Shown here: positions 58,842 to 63,245 of the stretch, piece by piece | Layout: each line of letters opens with the position of its first letter | Numbering within the stretch: the stretch's first letter is position 1 | Origin: Forficula auricularia | Taxonomy: Eukaryota; Arthropoda; Insecta; Dermaptera; Forficulidae | Direction of reading: 5' to 3' | Assembly (NCBI GenBank): GCA_024734495.1 | Contig: JALMQS010000153.1 | Coordinates: 36,022,584 to 36,086,583 of the forward strand | Length of the DNA: 64,000 nt | Made by a program: the position numbers and the translations under genes | Notes under the pieces: generated by a model | The model's database searches: none | Told to the model about the DNA's origin: nothing | What the model saw: the letters and a program-made list of their open reading frames with translations, nothing else

Positions 58842-59371
58842 CATAGAACTTTCTTTTCAATTTTTTAAAAATTTTTAAAAAAATAAATGTTTTTTTTTTT
58901 TACAAAATTTTTTTGCCGAGGCACGGATCTCTATGGGGGGGGGGGGGCGATCGCCCCCTCCGCCCCCCCCTGGATCCGCCCTTGCATCTGCCCCCGGGCT
59001 ACGCCACTGCTAAATATATAAATAAAAAGGTTAATTACCAAATAAAAGGTGAAAACGGTCTTCGGGCGTGTCCCCTTTATTGCCATTGCTACTTGATTCC
59101 GGTGGTATATTAACAGAATTGAGATCATTGTCAGAGATATTCATCCCATCTTCCTCTTCGTTATCGTTGAGATTATTAAACTCGCCATTTTTATTGAGTT
59201 TTTTCGTTCCTGAAGATGAACGAATTTTTTCATAAACACCACTTGCTTTGAGCCAAAGTGCGGCAGCGTGTAGGATAGGCGGCCACGAGGAGGCATAATG
59301 AGGTCTGGAAGATTCCATTGTGTCCGTTGTATAAAATGCCCCTCCGTCATGGGGCAATTGGTTGGCAAATT
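35606..59371 (-). CDS. Heatr5b: HEATR5B-type HEAT-repeat protein, C-terminal part, 10 exons
   Basis: Ten minus-strand exons encode about 611 residues of the C-terminus of HEATR5B (p200 family; Drosophila Laa, yeast Laa1). The family consists of large HEAT-repeat proteins that bind the AP-1 clathrin adaptor with aftiphilin and act in trans-Golgi/endosome traffic. Diagnostic stretches are ARPYYASSWPP-like (here SRPHYASSWPPILHAA), LCSPRSTEPLES, LHRLLLTRDNPTAQL, ILPTLLYLTTG, LAPRLIEFL and the C-terminal APTIKLKT. All splice sites are GT-AG and all ten phases agree. Oddities are an acidic Asn/Ser-rich insert in the first exon, an alanine tract in exon 46805-46994, and a GC-rich exon at 41804-42017. 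The 5' two thirds of the gene are outside the window. The large intron 46995-57052 contains LRR gene 2 on the opposite strand. Confidence 0.93.
35845..36132. repeat. Near-perfect fold-back, arms about 135 bp
   Basis: AGGATTTGAATTTTTAGTGA on the left matches its complement on the right. The arms meet at a short loop around 35981-35997 (CACCCACTCGG). Near the loop each arm has CGATCGAAACGTCATAGTTT, i.e. a GAAACG box after a hairpin-forming GCGATC/GATCG segment. It lies in the last HEATR5B intron. An inverted repeat this clean suggests a young insertion. Confidence 0.88.
36150..37300 (-). repeat. R1 dispersed repeat, reverse, with about 5 minisatellite units
   Basis: The copy runs from AGATGACGTGTTCTGATGTG to ACCATACCCTGTATGGT. 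It carries more minisatellite units than the 29371 copy, with C runs of varied length at 36355, 36695 and 36807. It is interrupted by the fold-back insertion at 36415-36624. It is intronic to HEATR5B. Confidence 0.8.
36415..36624 (+). mobile_element. Fold-back insertion with 10-bp target duplication
   Basis: The insert begins TAATCAGTAGAGATTGTGG, contains GGTGAAACATC, and then folds: GAGTAAATAGATATTTTATT near 36467 pairs with its complement near 36600. CACTGATTAT flanks both sides (36405-36414 and 36625-36634). The loop carries GTCACTTATT / AATAAGTGAC. It belongs to the same family as 23547-23645 but is longer (210 versus 99 bp). Confidence 0.88.
37301..38540. other. HEATR5B intron, rest; no other gene seen
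   Basis: From 37840 to 38440 there are GTCACA and AATTACGTCACACRRAT words repeated three or more times near TAAATTACGTCACACGAATT, probably decayed repeat DNA. No coding region was found. Confidence 0.4.
38541..38686 (-). CDS. Heatr5b: HEATR5B exon
   Basis: The exon encodes VQMLTMVVPILVNCLLDEHS and then LHEHCLQKLNRIGPQYPQ, a HEAT-type helical pair close to the C-terminus. The first two bases complete the Arg codon started in exon 41804-42017, and the exon exits in phase 0 through CAA|GTAAGG. Confidence 0.92.
39182..40127 (+). mobile_element. Mariner element, internally deleted, TA duplication
   Basis: The ends are TTAGGTTGATGCATAATTAT and its complement, and TA lies at 39180-39181 and 40128-40129. 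The 946-bp length is shorter than the usual 1.3 kb because the middle of the transposase is missing. The TIRs are at least 27 bp and nearly identical, so the copy was mobilised recently, probably in trans. Confidence 0.93.
39297..40036 (+). pseudogene. Mariner transposase pseudogene, catalytic core partly deleted
   Basis: Translation starts MRVENYIHIRHIMLYHYEKG. A frameshift near 39400 leads to KITDSAVRKWFVRFKSGD and the paired helix-turn-helix ending QSTIVRRLKKL and GWVPHEL. The first catalytic Asp region (GDEKW) is absent. The next readable part, in another frame, has RLHGAIEAKRP and HQDNAHPH with the second Asp, and a third frame has APTDYHINRSLKNWQ with the third Asp and a C-terminus ending EALIEVDGEYVPE. 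DD34D-type mariner architecture is clear, but the protein cannot be active. Confidence 0.92.
40223..40723. other. HEATR5B intron, no other feature seen
   Basis: A/T-rich sequence without a supported frame or paired repeat. Confidence 0.45.
40724..41620 (-). repeat. Interspersed element, inverted copy at 47520-48090
   Basis: GAAAATTACATTTTTAATAT, the GGTAAATCGTCTTC complement and ATTTACCACGTACCTAG regions match the other copy in reverse order, as does ACGAGGCTAAAATTTTTT. The two copies lie in two different HEATR5B introns. The SINE at 40905-41190 is present here and absent from the partner. Confidence 0.75.
40905..41190 (+). repeat. tRNA-derived SINE, intact, 10-bp duplication, empty site available
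   Basis: The head has GTCAGTGGATAGAGTG (A-box region) and GGTTCGAGACC (B box), and the tail ends in (GAA)n. GATAGGGAAA flanks it (40895-40904 and 41191-41200). The homologous element at 47520-48090 shows the uninterrupted site as the complement of GATTGGGAAAGGGTGGGG. A second, older copy is at 13118-13445. Confidence 0.9.
41804..42017 (-). CDS. Heatr5b: HEATR5B exon (GC-rich)
   Basis: The exon encodes VKLKCVQTMRSIFNHPVKSV, STPYIHALAPRLIEFL and ESLHTVESLIALAEPQH. It enters in phase 0 and leaves one base (A) before GTTAGT. Third codon positions are mostly G or C, unlike the neighbouring exons, which are A/T-rich; this is odd but not disabling. Confidence 0.93.
42355..43012. mobile_element. Palindromic MITE with TAA duplication (PIF/Harbinger-like)
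   Basis: The ends CACTGCTCGACAAAAA and CACTGTTCGACAAAAA (reading inward) are flanked by TAA at 42352-42354 and 43013-43015. The arms are about 300 bases each and the whole 658-bp element can fold. The TWA duplication suggests PIF/Harbinger. No transposase is present. A diverged relative is at 23390-24010. Confidence 0.82.
43016..43309. other. HEATR5B intron, no feature seen
   Basis: No paired repeat or coding region was recognised in this short stretch. Confidence 0.4.
43310..43580 (+). repeat. Dispersed repeat shared with 486-750
   Basis: AGTACTAAAGTTAACCCACT starts both copies and TTTCCGATAT is near both ends. The orientation is the same. Class unknown. Confidence 0.65.
44165..44455 (-). 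repeat. R1 dispersed repeat, partial
   Basis: The fragment runs from GATATTCACACTAATTTTTG to ACCATACCCTGTATGGT, the palindromic R1 start in complement. The minisatellite half is missing. Confidence 0.75.
44558..44945. repeat. Two adjacent fold-backs with GTTTCG/GAAAC-type boxes
   Basis: First, TCTCAAAATGTTTATTAAAA with AGACGTTTCGG (44550-44588) pairs with its complement at about 44665-44700, with CTTTATCA/TGATAAAGGGAGAA between. Second, TTCAAAAGTTTGACCTCATC...AGTCTTTTTAATTAGA near 44750-44808 pairs with TCTAATTAAAAAGACTGATA near 44901. Both are intronic to HEATR5B. Confidence 0.65.
45046..45197 (-). CDS. Heatr5b: HEATR5B exon
   Basis: The exon encodes SDETKLDEVTILLAIAVFVL, then HSPAEVVTAPNLQYPCINHF and QQCLQSNNPT. 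It completes a Gly codon from the previous exon and exits in phase 0 at ACG|GTAAGA. Confidence 0.93.
45198..45938. other. HEATR5B intron; GC-richer patch of unknown origin
   Basis: Between 45290 and 45580 the base composition is clearly higher in G and C (for example GGATTGTGGCCCATTGTCAT) than the flanks, and a C-run is present at 45458. It probably marks a transposon fragment, but no second copy is in the window. Confidence 0.4.
45939..46175 (-). CDS. Heatr5b: HEATR5B exon
   Basis: The exon encodes AVAILPTLLYLTTGIIKESA, LPVAAALRCLRILATDKYC and WRQLLQSALAKVIDLAKTG. HEAT-repeat helices with the ILPT.L.LTTG signature identify the family. Phases are two bases in and one base out. Confidence 0.94.
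46220..46690 (+). repeat. Element X: AGTACCTGGAACACCGA start
   Basis: The copy starts AGTACCTGGAACACCGA, contains ACCTACCAAAATGATT and AGAGACCTGGTTAGAATG, and ends with AATCGTTAGAGCCGTTTTCG and an A/T tail. A second copy with the same order is at 61216-62022, and the start alone follows the stop of LRR gene 2 at 55454. The class is unknown; the 3' end resembles that of insect non-LTR elements. Confidence 0.65.
46805..46994 (-). CDS. Heatr5b: HEATR5B exon with alanine tract
   Basis: The exon encodes VCLCLLVRQLPALNPSPNG, an alanine-rich stretch (13 Ala in about 15 residues, GCA/GCT/GCC mixed codons), then LGNKLIASTLSIMESLPKLC and SPKG. The alanine tract sits at a variable loop and is probably lineage-specific. 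It enters in phase 0 and leaves one base. Confidence 0.93.
47079..47130 (-). mobile_element. Helitron 3' end (CTAG terminus and hairpin)
   Basis: Read on the minus strand the end is GCTAGCAAGAAACCCGCCGA...TGCGGGCTTCGCAGCTAG|T: a GC-rich hairpin (CCCGC/GCGGG) 5-6 bases before CTAG, followed by host T. This is the Helitron 3' structure (CTRR with a subterminal hairpin). The same end occurs at 63246. No 5' end is recognised nearby. Confidence 0.75.
47206..47388 (+). repeat. tRNA-derived SINE, 14-bp duplication, poly-A
   Basis: The head GGTCGGATAGGCTAGGTGG (A box) and CGGGTTCGAATCC (B box) are typical of tRNA promoters, and the body ends in about 17 A. AATAATAAAATTGG flanks both sides (47192-47205 and 47389-47402). 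This is a third SINE family in the window. Confidence 0.93.
47520..48090 (+). repeat. Interspersed element, inverted copy of 40724-41620
   Basis: GGTTCTTTCGCGACAATC, TATGTTTTTTTAACGTG, CTTTTAATGACTAATATTCC and GTGAAAGAACTACCTTAAG match the partner in reverse. It lacks the SINE and so gives its empty site. Confidence 0.75.
48492..48645. repeat. Palindrome of about 150 bp
   Basis: TTCGGTTAAGATATATTCAG pairs with its complement at 48618-48640, and ATATCTTCATTTCGG with its complement near 48590. It directly precedes the LINE fragment. Confidence 0.85.
48647..49110 (+). pseudogene. LINE reverse transcriptase fragment with FADD box
   Basis: The frame reads RRFADDCVVYRVIDNDSDR, where F-A-D-D is the catalytic box of jockey/CR1-like reverse transcriptases. 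WCRSNSIELNHSKSNLVRFS, FYKYLGIHIQANLKWDMHI and YVRPNLEYCSVVWD follow. It begins inside the palm and stops at the TIR of the host element, so both ends are missing. There is no internal stop in 150 codons, so it is fairly young. Confidence 0.88.
49398..52080. repeat. Cluster of AACCGACTTCAAAAA elements (copies 2-4)
   Basis: At least three partly nested copies (about 49398-50190, 50433-51146, 51318-52080) share GAAGTCGGTGCCAAAC, AACTAAACGACGAAAT and TATACCTTTTAGTG with copy 1 (27982-28702). Inverted arms let each copy fold. All lie in the large HEATR5B intron. Confidence 0.8.
52200..52270 (+). other. Putative 5' non-coding exon of LRR gene 2 (copy a)
   Basis: The block ends AAAAGATTCACTTCTC...AACCAAAA before GTAAGTAAC. 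The homologous block upstream of LRR gene 1 ends at 18013. A TTTATAATGCATTC word lies 30-40 bases before the shared core. The start is arbitrary. Confidence 0.5.
52537..52927. repeat. Fold-back with a clear CTGAAGA..hairpin..GAAAC motif
   Basis: The arm TTGAAAGTTTATATTGGGAA...GGACAAGTTTT (52537-52580) pairs with 52884-52927. The right side carries CTGAAGA (52825-52831), one unpaired A, the stem GTCG (52833-52836) / CGAC (52844-52847), and GAAAC (52848-52852), followed by GTTGGTGGATAAATAAAAAA. Confidence 0.78.
52945..52999 (+). other. Putative 5' non-coding exon of LRR gene 2 (copy b)
   Basis: GTCAAAAGATTCACTTCTTC...AACCAAAA before GTAAGTATA repeats copy a almost exactly, about 730 bases further on, and is closer to the coding exon. 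The intron-side CTCTCTAATTATT and CAAACCATAGCTTTA words are also shared, so the duplication includes flanking intron. Confidence 0.5.
53363..54100. repeat. AACCGACTTCAAAAA element, copy 5
   Basis: The copy runs from AACCGACTTCAAAAAAAGGA to a diverged GAAGCTCGTTTTTATTT, with the same CAAGTTCTGATGATAGGATC and GCCAAACATATACC words. It lies within the putative intron of LRR gene 2. Confidence 0.75.
54473..55453 (+). CDS. LRR-type protein 2 (unnamed family), intact, nested in HEATR5B
   Basis: The gene encodes 326 residues starting MSFRQTDTDMDRMFQ. The acceptor TTCCAG|ATCACATA (exon start 54465) is the same as in LRR gene 1. The protein aligns end to end with that paralogue: FLSD near residue 50, LRLNCLPIFLDERTKYFEFV, RYCPNIETIDFRNL, LLFQEDFDLLDRDIQIGLQK, LLKLLPNLKSFGM, RNVIENLSKF and KIKKLEL are shared or nearly so. 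Differences are spread along the whole length and the frame is open, so both copies are probably under constraint. Leucine-rich motifs (NIETIDF, NLKSFGM, NITTLEYFI) imply a solenoid binding surface. There is no signal peptide and no membrane segment. It lies antisense inside the 10-kb HEATR5B intron. The stop is followed directly by the start word of repeat element X. Confidence 0.82.
   Translation: MSFRQTDTDMDRMFQILLEGLEENASLDKKKIIVNSILPVDKYTLMQRFLSDEEGLSIELRLNCLPIFLDERTKYFEFVQLTIDQPTARSILEIITRYCPNIETIDFRNLWINSENIENFKNVLKKSKHLKSLRVKCRLYHLCAINQLLFQEDFDLLDRDIQIGLQKIEYIDAIFLNASHCTKLLKLLPNLKSFGMTQELVPVLSSYIANNDDLNRFMNITEFCDTNTNITTLEYFIKYCPNAKWITLRLPERNVIENLSKFSLLTNLSIYSQYFDEVMNLIASIGWKIKKLELHSDDLHEYDPNILKGLCPKLVFLKINFRTIRL
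55454..57052. other. Rest of large HEATR5B intron, no gene seen
   Basis: The stretch holds an element-X start at 55454-55490, a fold-back-like TTTTACCACCGTTTACATCA near 55570, a C-run with CT repeats near 56008, and otherwise A/T-rich sequence. No supported frame was found. Confidence 0.45.
57053..57159 (-). CDS. Heatr5b: HEATR5B exon
   Basis: The exon encodes TNQESKDNLELDLIGEGGAL and GEMQPGASLVFSVLE. It completes a Thr codon from the previous exon and ends in phase 0 at GAG|GTATGT. It is separated by 10 kb from the next exon. Confidence 0.9.
57235..57350 (-). CDS. Heatr5b: HEATR5B exon
   Basis: The exon encodes LLLTRDNPTAQLLVMEVLKQ and VIKSAQEKLDIQRKIQLK. The donor AAAA|GTATAA is weak-looking, but it is the only one that keeps frame with the next exon (one base out). 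LHRLLLTR across the junction is a family signature. Confidence 0.88.
57429..57591 (-). CDS. Heatr5b: HEATR5B exon
   Basis: The exon encodes ICMEALCSPRSTEPLESVIT, CLQALYTLLDQTGSRGILM and RSLAIELCNVLHR. The LCSPRS...LES and ELCNVLHR stretches are strongly conserved in the family. Two bases in, two bases out. Confidence 0.94.
57840..57935 (+). repeat. R1 fragment (5' part)
   Basis: TCGTGCATGAAAAAAGTGG and CTCAAAAACGGCTGAAACTA then ACCATGGCATTT match the R1 start region. It is truncated on both sides. Confidence 0.7.
58212..58440 (+). mobile_element. Helitron-type fragment with G-rich strand
   Basis: One minisatellite-like piece (ATAATCTGTGGACCACTGAA, GCTAGAAATGCAAAAACT) is joined directly to about 190 bases in which the plus strand is almost all G with T and A (GTGGGGTTCAGTGTTGGGAG and similar). 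The same junction in reverse complement lies at 63640-63680 in the Helitron at the right edge. It lies in a HEATR5B intron. Confidence 0.6.
58671..58984. mobile_element. MITE-like element, TIR AAGGGCGGATCCAGG
   Basis: AAGGGCGGATCCAGGAATTT at 58671 faces CCTGGATCCGCCCTTG ending near 58984. Internally it has G runs, a (CA)n tract at 58809-58840 and A/T-rich sequence. No ORF is supported; the 114-codon minus-strand frame is driven by the microsatellite. Confidence 0.65.
59039..59371 (-). CDS. Heatr5b: HEATR5B exon (most 5' in window) with acidic insert
   Basis: The exon encodes EFANQLPHDGGAFYTTDTME, SSRPHYASSWPPILHAAALW and LKASGVYEKIRS. A 50-residue low-complexity Asn/Asp/Glu/Ser-rich insert follows, and the exon ends TPEDRFHLLFG. 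The insert corresponds to a variable loop in the family. The acceptor is TTTTACAG, with one base inherited from an exon outside the window. No further upstream exon was found between 59372 and 64000. Confidence 0.93.
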
Positions 59372-60002
59372 CTGTAAAATAAATTAATAAAAAATAAATA
59401 GAGTGGAGTTTGGGTTCGTTTTTTAATTTTCGAATCTTAGAATATTGAATATAATTTATCATTTTTATCCAAAGTGAGGTGAATTTTTCAAATGTAATAT
59501 CATCTTTTTTTTTGAATTGCAAAAACTCACATCCTTAAAATCTAAATAAATAAAATTAATTATATTATTATTATAGCTTGTAGGTATATGTCAACTTGTG
59601 TCTGCCTAATATAATAGATTAAATAAAAAATCGGTTGTCTGTAAAGTCGGTTTACTGACGATAGTTGAACGTGACAACGTCATAAGAAAATACTGATGGA
59701 ATGGTTTTTTTTATTTATTAAACCAATGTTTTTTACACAATTCAAAGATTAAGAATTAATTAAGTTATAAAACAAATAAAAAAATTTAAATATATATTAT
59801 AGAAATACCAAAAATATAGTTTTTAAATCAGGTACGATTGTAAGAAAAAGTTGAAACGATTAAAATTTTTTAATATCCTTGAAAATGGGTTAACTTGTTA
59901 AATAGTTTTTAAGAATTTGGTGTTGGTACTTAGTGAAACATTTTTTAAAATTATTGGATAAAAATACTTGGTAGGTTTCACATTAAGATATAAAAAAATA
60001 CT
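59372..60002. other. HEATR5B upstream intron; fold-back start at the gap
   Basis: The end of this stretch (59918-60002) carries GGTGTTGGTACTTAGTGAAA and GGTAGGTTTCACATTAAGAT, the left arm of the fold-back family seen at 39000, and runs into the assembly gap. The rest is A/T-rich without a gene. Confidence 0.5.
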
Positions 60003-60102
60003 NNNNNNNNNNNNNNNNNNNNNNNNNNNNNNNNNNNNNNNNNNNNNNNNNNNNNNNNNNNNNNNNNNNNNNNNNNNNNNNNNNNNNNNNNNNNNNNNNN
60101 NN
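60003..60102. other. Assembly gap, 100 N
   Basis: Exactly 100 N. It interrupts a fold-back arm; long hairpins often break assemblies. Confidence 0.99.
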
Positions 60103-60239
60103 AAATAAAAATGAAGTGAACACTAATGAATGTAATTTTAGTATCTTATTGTGTGAAGTTTAAAAATGGACAATGTACATTACGGTGGAGCGAAAAAATT
60201 AAAATTTTATTTCATTGTTCCCATCCATAATCAAATATT

Positions 60240-60500
60240 TAAAAGGATCGTAGGGAGTTGGACAAGAATTTAAATCAAACGCAAAGTTTCTTAATTGAAT
60301 GGCCCAAAGGTTTCGTCACTGATTGGCGACTTCATCAGTAGCTCATTTGATGAACTCCTGACAAATAGGTTTATCAAATGAGCCACTGAGGAAGTCGCTA
60401 TCACTCTTATCAGTGACGAAATCTTTTGGCCCATCTAATTAAGAAACTTTGCGTTTGATTGAAATCCCTGTCTAATTCTCTACGATCCCTTCAAAGATTA
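60240..60500. repeat. Fold-back with two facing CTGANGA..hairpin..GAAAY motifs
   Basis: Right arm, plus strand: CTGAGGA (60386-60392), unpaired A, stem GTCGCT (60394-60399) / AGTGAC (60412-60417), GAAAT. Left arm, minus strand: CTGATGA (60338-60332), unpaired A, stem GTCGC / GTGAC, GAAAC (60314-60310). Both arms continue through GGCCCA and TTAAGAAACTTTGCGTTTGA as complements. These are the cleanest examples of the motif in the window. Confidence 0.85.
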
Positions 60501-60719
60501 AAATTTTAGTTCTTGTATCTAATAGCTACTAAAAGTTGTAACTGACATCTGGTTGTTCTTACATAAAATTTGAGCCATTTTAGTCAGCATCATCATTAGG
60601 GCCCTACCTAGCTTTTAAGTTACAAAAATTACACTGCTCTGCAAAAAAAAATCGATAACTGACACCATTCATTCTGATTCCTATGTAAAATGACAGATAG
60701 GACGAATTTATAAAGATTG

Positions 60720-61080
60720 CTAGTAATTATGGAATATCGACCCAAAATTAAGGAGGGTGGGGTTAAAAATTAAAAATCTAGGCCAACCAAATTTTATATA
60801 CATAATCAGTGGACTCCCAGAAGTGTAAAAATGCAAAAACTAACCTCCCAAAAGGGAATAGGGGGGGGCGTAGGTTCAAAAAAATGATAATATAGGCCCT
60901 TGTACCAAACTCAATCAAATTTTGAATACATAATCAGTGGGCCCCCAGAAGTCTAAAAATGCAAAAACTAACATCCCCTATATGAATATAAATAATTTTA
61001 TTAAATATTAAATATAAGTGAGGGGCCAAGTTGTATGGTAAAGTCAAGTGGATGGCTACATCAGAACTTGTCAGTTTATT
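60720..61080 (+). repeat. R1 dispersed repeat, 3' half
   Basis: The fragment starts in the TATCGACCCAAAATTAAGG part, has two minisatellite units, and ends AGTGAGGGGCCAAGTTGTAT...CAGAACTTGTCAG. Confidence 0.75.
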
Positions 61081-61215
61081 TATTTTAATTATTATACTTT
61101 TTAAAATCAGTATTATTCAAGATGATTCAAGAGGGTTCAAGAGCCGCACGAGATTGACTGAAGAGACGCATGAGGCTCGGGAGCCACGTTGTGGCCACTC
61201 CTGTTTTATCCCATA

Positions 61216-62022
61216 GTACCTGGAGGCACCGAGCGTCTTCCTTCAGTTAAAACCTTTATTTTAATATTATTTTTAATTTAAAATTCTGATAAAAAGGTCG
61301 ATTTTTATTTGAGAGCCGTTTTCAAATTAAAAAAATACAAATATATATAGTATTCGCCCACTGTACCCCCCACCCCCACCCCGCTTGACCCCACCCCAGA
61401 AACCTCGCCCTACCCCCGGATCCCCCACCACTGCACCCCACCTCCTGCACCTGTTTTGATTCAACCATGTGATTCATTTTTATTCATCCAATTGTTAATA
61501 AATAAAACCTATCAAAATGTGTTGTTTTTTCAGAAAATTGAGACCTGCTTATGGGAAATATATTTTTAAATAAATTCTTGATTAGTTTTTATTCTATTAA
61601 ATAAATAAAAAATTTTATAAATACAATTATAAAACGTTTATTAATATTTCTAACGTTTAGGTTGAACAAAATATGTTTTAAACCACAATCACAATACTTC
61701 TTCAAGGCCTTTGAGAATAAAGGATTTACCCGACCCATTGTCTGCCTGAGGACAAAAGGAAACCTTTTTTTTTAAACCCTAAGAATGGGATTTGTCTACC
61801 TGAGAATAATTAATTTGATTACGAAAAAAACAATTTTTTCGAAGATGAGACCGTGACAGATCGAATTGTCACCCCAAAAACCCCCTAACTCGTGAATTTC
61901 ATCAAAATCGGTAGAGTCGTTTTCAAAATAGAACCAAGATACAAATATATACACAAACAAATAAATATATATGTAAACAAATAAATAAATATACAATTTT
62001 TGCTCGTTTAATAAGAGTAGAT
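61216..62022 (+). repeat. Element X, second copy, with a C-rich insert
   Basis: The copy starts AGTACCTGGAGGCACCGAG, contains ACCTATCAAAATGTGTTG, and ends AAAATCGGTAGAGTCGTTTT then TTTGCTCGTTTAATAAGAG. It matches 46220-46690. From 61365 to 61450 it carries a C-rich block (ACCCCACCTCCTGCACC) that resembles the Helitron-linked block at 63305-63655. Confidence 0.65.
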
Positions 62023-62049
62023 ATAAATACAAATCATTTACAAAGCAAT

Positions 62050-62242
62050 CTAGAACACGTTTATTTTCAACCAAACGTTTCAGGAGAATTTCTCCTAATT
62101 TCAATGGTCAAATTTTCAAAATTTTCAGTAATTTCTTTCTGAATTTCAGAGGAAGAAACTTATTTTTTCTTTTTTTGAAAATTTTATCATTGAAAATAGG
62201 AGAATTCTCCCGAAACGCTTGGTTGAAAATAAACGTTGAAAA
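62050..62242. repeat. Fold-back, hairpin directly before GAAACG
   Basis: ACGTTTATTTTCAACCAAAC at 62058 pairs with its near-complement ending at 62240. Each arm has AGGAGAA..TTCTCC before GAAACG. The CTGA box is degenerate (TTGAAAAT). Confidence 0.7.
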
Positions 62243-62346
62243 TACTATTTTTTGTGACCGATAGATTGGAATAATTTTAACTAAAACATATTATTATATA
62301 AAGCTTCGATAAATTATTAAAAATATTGTTTTTCTTTTATTTTCAG

Positions 62347-62469
62347 ATAGACAAATTCAAAGAAATAGATAATTCGGCTGGCCAACTGATCTCTAACGGG
62401 ATTCTTCGCGAGCGAAGCGCCTCAGTCAGGGGCCTCTTGCCCAGGGAAAGACACCACCACGTTAAACAT
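62347..62469 (+). CDS. Exon-like island 1, unknown gene
   Basis: A 123-base block with about half G+C in A/T-rich surroundings is bounded by TTATTTTCAG and GTAAGTAATT. One frame is open throughout (41 codons, reading IDKFKEIDNSAGQLISNGIL then RERSASVRGLLPRERHHHVK). I do not recognise the protein. It lies antisense to HEATR5B, probably in one of its upstream introns. Confidence 0.35.
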
Positions 62470-62709
62470 GTAAGTAATTTCTCTATTAATAATTAGTTTT
62501 AGTTTAATTATTTAATTAGAAACCTTTTTATTAATTGATTCAATAAATGTTTTAAGCAAGTTCGAGTATAGATATTTATTTTTTTACCACTCTCTCTATA
62601 AAGATATAAATTCCTATATATTTATTGTGATGTCGCTTTCTCATTAACTCTATAGTGAAATTAACACATTCTTCTCATCATAAAATTATAATTGTTTTAT
62701 CTTTTTCAG

Positions 62710-62777
62710 TTGTGATGCTTGAATGTAATTTCGGTTCTCGCGATCTCCAAGAAATCTATCGCCGATCTTGGACTAAG
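62710..62777 (+). CDS. Exon-like island 2, unknown gene
   Basis: A 68-base block is bounded by ATCTTTTTCAG and GTAGGC. If joined in frame to island 1 the message stops at its second codon (TTG TGA). If island 1 is untranslated, an ATG at 62715 opens MLECNFGSRDLQEIYRRSWT and exits in phase 0. Which holds cannot be decided here. Confidence 0.3.
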
Positions 62778-63245
62778 GTAGGCTTTGCAACTTTATTTTG
62801 TATTGTGTTTTCAAAGCATGTGTAAATGACTTGAATTCTCTTTAATTGAAATTCATATTTACAAAAGATATTTTGAGTAAGTACTCGTATATAATATTAC
62901 ATTGCTAGTCTTTTTCTTAATGAATTCTTAATAGCACCAAGTTCGAAACTATATAGTTAGTGTTTCTAGGGTGTTTTTAATAAACTCATTGGATTATGTA
63001 TATGAAAGACAATTTATTAGGATAATTTATACAAAGCAAACTAGAAGATCGATTTTTGATAAATCTAATTAGTTTATAATAGGGGTGTCCACCAAGTTGG
63101 GCTAAATTCTATGGCACAGATTTATCTCAGGACGCACAATAATGTTAATATATCCTAACGATAATTGTTATTCAGAAAAGATACAGTAAATAATATACCA
63201 TAATGATATCTACCATGAACATTAAGCAAAAATCTTATAGACTAA
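62778..63245. other. AT-rich, no feature seen
   Basis: No repeat partner or coding region was recognised. Confidence 0.4.

Noticed and set aside
35606..59371. HEATR5B being a processed pseudogene
   Set aside because: It has ten exons with correct phases and introns, no stops, and the family C-terminus, so it is a normal spliced gene.
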